Assembly (NCBI GenBank): GCA_039800205.1
Contig: JBDLRB010000041.1
Location: 1-7,534 of the forward strand
Reading direction: 5' to 3'
DNA: 7,534 bases
Source: SYIM01 sp039800205
GTDB lineage: Bacteria; Pseudomonadota; Gammaproteobacteria; Burkholderiales; Burkholderiaceae_E
Shown here: positions 6,695-7,534 of the stretch, piece after piece
Layout of the letters: each line of letters opens with the position of its first letter
How positions within the stretch are numbered: position 1 is the stretch's first letter
The notes under the pieces: generated by a model
The model's input: the letters and a program-made list of their open reading frames with translations, nothing else
What the model was told of the DNA's origin: nothing
The model's database searches: none
Position numbers and translations under genes: made by a program

Positions 6695-7534
6695 ATGAAG
6701 ATCGAACGCATCGAAATTCACGGCGTCGACATGCCCCTGATGGGGGCTTTCAAGACCGCTTATCACAGCAGCGCCGTTCAGCGCAGCATTATTGTTCGCA
6801 TCACTTCGGACGACGGTTTGACCGGGCTCGGCAATGTTGACCCGATCGCCGGCTACTCTGAGGAAACGCCCGAACAAACGCTGGATGCGCTGGTTCGGCG
6901 CTTCGCGCCCGCACTGCTGGGCTCGGACGCGGGCAATATCCATCAGGCCGTGCGTCTGATGGACGCCTTGGGCCCGGGCTTTCTGGACGCAAAAGCCGCG
7001 CTCGAGATGGCCTGTATCGACCTCCAGGCGCGGAGCCTGGGCATCCCCGTGCATCAACTGCTCGGCGGACTGGTCACTCCTGAAGTTCGACTGAACGCTT
7101 GGATTGGTATTCTCCCCCCCGAGCAGGCGGCCCACGAGGCCCTCGGCTGGAAAAAGCAAGGTTTCCGCTCTGCCAAGGTCAAAGTCGGTGGTGACATCCA
7201 CGCGGACCGAGACCGTGTTCGGGCAATCCGTGAAGCGGTCGGCGACGATTTTGAAATTCGCGCTGATGCAAACGCCGGATACGACGTTGACACCGCAATC
7301 GCGCTGGCTCGACTACTCGAACCCTATCGCTTGCAACTCCTGGAGCAGCCCGTTCCGGCCCATGACATCTCTGGCCTTGCTGCGGTCCGAACACAATGTC
7401 CGGGGATCCCGATCATGGCGGACGAGTCGATTCTTGACCATGCAAGCCTGATCCGGGTGATCGAGGCGCGCGCCGCCGACATCGTCAAGGTCAAGGTCAT
7501 GAAGCAGGGCGGGATGCTCAGCACGCGCCGAATG
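6695..7534 (+). CDS. Mandelate racemase/muconate lactonizing enzyme family protein, MLE subgroup (3' end beyond window)
   Basis: My translation gives 280 codons open to the right edge; full family members have about 360-390. The start MKIERIEIHGVDMPL is the standard N-terminal capping strand. Members of this enolase-superfamily branch abstract the proton alpha to a carboxylate using a Mg-bound enolate intermediate. Visible catalytic residues: KVK at 161-163 (Lys163 acid/base), metal ligands Asp191 (RADANAGY), Glu217 (LLEQP) and Asp243 (ADES), and Lys267 in KVKVMKQGG as the opposite base. Lys267 and the Asp/Glu/Asp ligand set place it in the MLE subgroup (cycloisomerases, o-succinylbenzoate synthase, dipeptide epimerases, N-acylamino-acid racemases), not with true mandelate racemases, which use a His/Asp dyad. 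The 20s specificity loop is at about residues 14-30. No clear ribosome binding site precedes the ATG. The gene lies 180 bp downstream of the Bug receptor behind its own predicted promoter and dyad. Its substrate is unknown. Confidence 0.93.
   Translation, partial: MKIERIEIHGVDMPLMGAFKTAYHSSAVQRSIIVRITSDDGLTGLGNVDPIAGYSEETPEQTLDALVRRFAPALLGSDAGNIHQAVRLMDALGPGFLDAKAALEMACIDLQARSLGIPVHQLLGGLVTPEVRLNAWIGILPPEQAAHEALGWKKQGFRSAKVKVGGDIHADRDRVRAIREAVGDDFEIRADANAGYDVDTAIALARLLEPYRLQLLEQPVPAHDISGLAAVRTQCPGIPIMADESILDHASLIRVIEARAADIVKVKVMKQGGMLSTRRM

Noticed and set aside
5912..7201. Long minus-strand open frame of 429 codons
   Set aside because: It lies antisense to a clear Bug receptor and an enolase-superfamily gene, shows no family motif, and crosses their spacer. 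Long antisense frames are expected in GC-rich DNA.
6695..7534. True mandelate racemase, forming a mandelate pathway with the MdlB-like enzyme
   Set aside because: The second base is Lys267 and the third metal ligand is Asp243, as in the MLE subgroup; mandelate racemase uses a His/Asp dyad and a Glu ligand.

Overview
The window is GC-rich, densely packed chromosomal DNA. It looks like a betaproteobacterium, most likely of the order Burkholderiales. The main clue is two periplasmic tripartite-tricarboxylate-type (Bug family) receptors without membrane subunits beside them, an expansion typical of that order. They sit among catabolic enzymes. This assignment is inferred from gene content; there is no rRNA or other taxonomic marker.

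Layout from left to right: (1) a minus-strand class I adenylate-forming acyl/aryl-CoA ligase whose C-terminus lies beyond the left edge (1-1419); (2) a 146-bp divergent spacer with a plausible sigma70 promoter and a perfect 7-bp dyad; (3) a plus-strand gene, probably TTG-started, for a small membrane protein with a degenerate Mrr-type nuclease domain (1566-2150); (4) a compact minus-strand three-gene operon, read from 5326 down to 2139: TauD/TfdA-type Fe(II)/2-oxoglutarate dioxygenase, Bug receptor, and FMN-dependent 2-hydroxyacid dehydrogenase resembling mandelate dehydrogenase; (5) a 207-bp divergent promoter region; (6) a plus-strand Bug receptor (5534-6514); (7) a 180-bp spacer with a perfect 8-bp dyad lying on an extended -10 promoter; (8) a plus-strand enolase-superfamily enzyme of the muconate-lactonizing subgroup, cut by the right edge (6695-7534).

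Taken together the genes read as a catabolic island for an organic acid. Bug receptors would capture the carboxylate in the periplasm. The dioxygenase could hydroxylate the substrate or cleave an ether or C-S bond, the flavoenzyme could oxidise a 2-hydroxyacid to the 2-oxoacid, the enolase-superfamily enzyme could epimerise or cycloisomerise an intermediate, and the ligase could make a CoA thioester. The substrate cannot be named from this sequence, and that all the genes serve one pathway is inference. No rRNA, tRNA, insertion sequence, CRISPR array or clear intrinsic terminator was seen. No wholly new system is evident. The best leads are the two operator-like dyads, the inactive-looking nuclease-fold membrane protein, and the unassigned substrate of the enzyme set.
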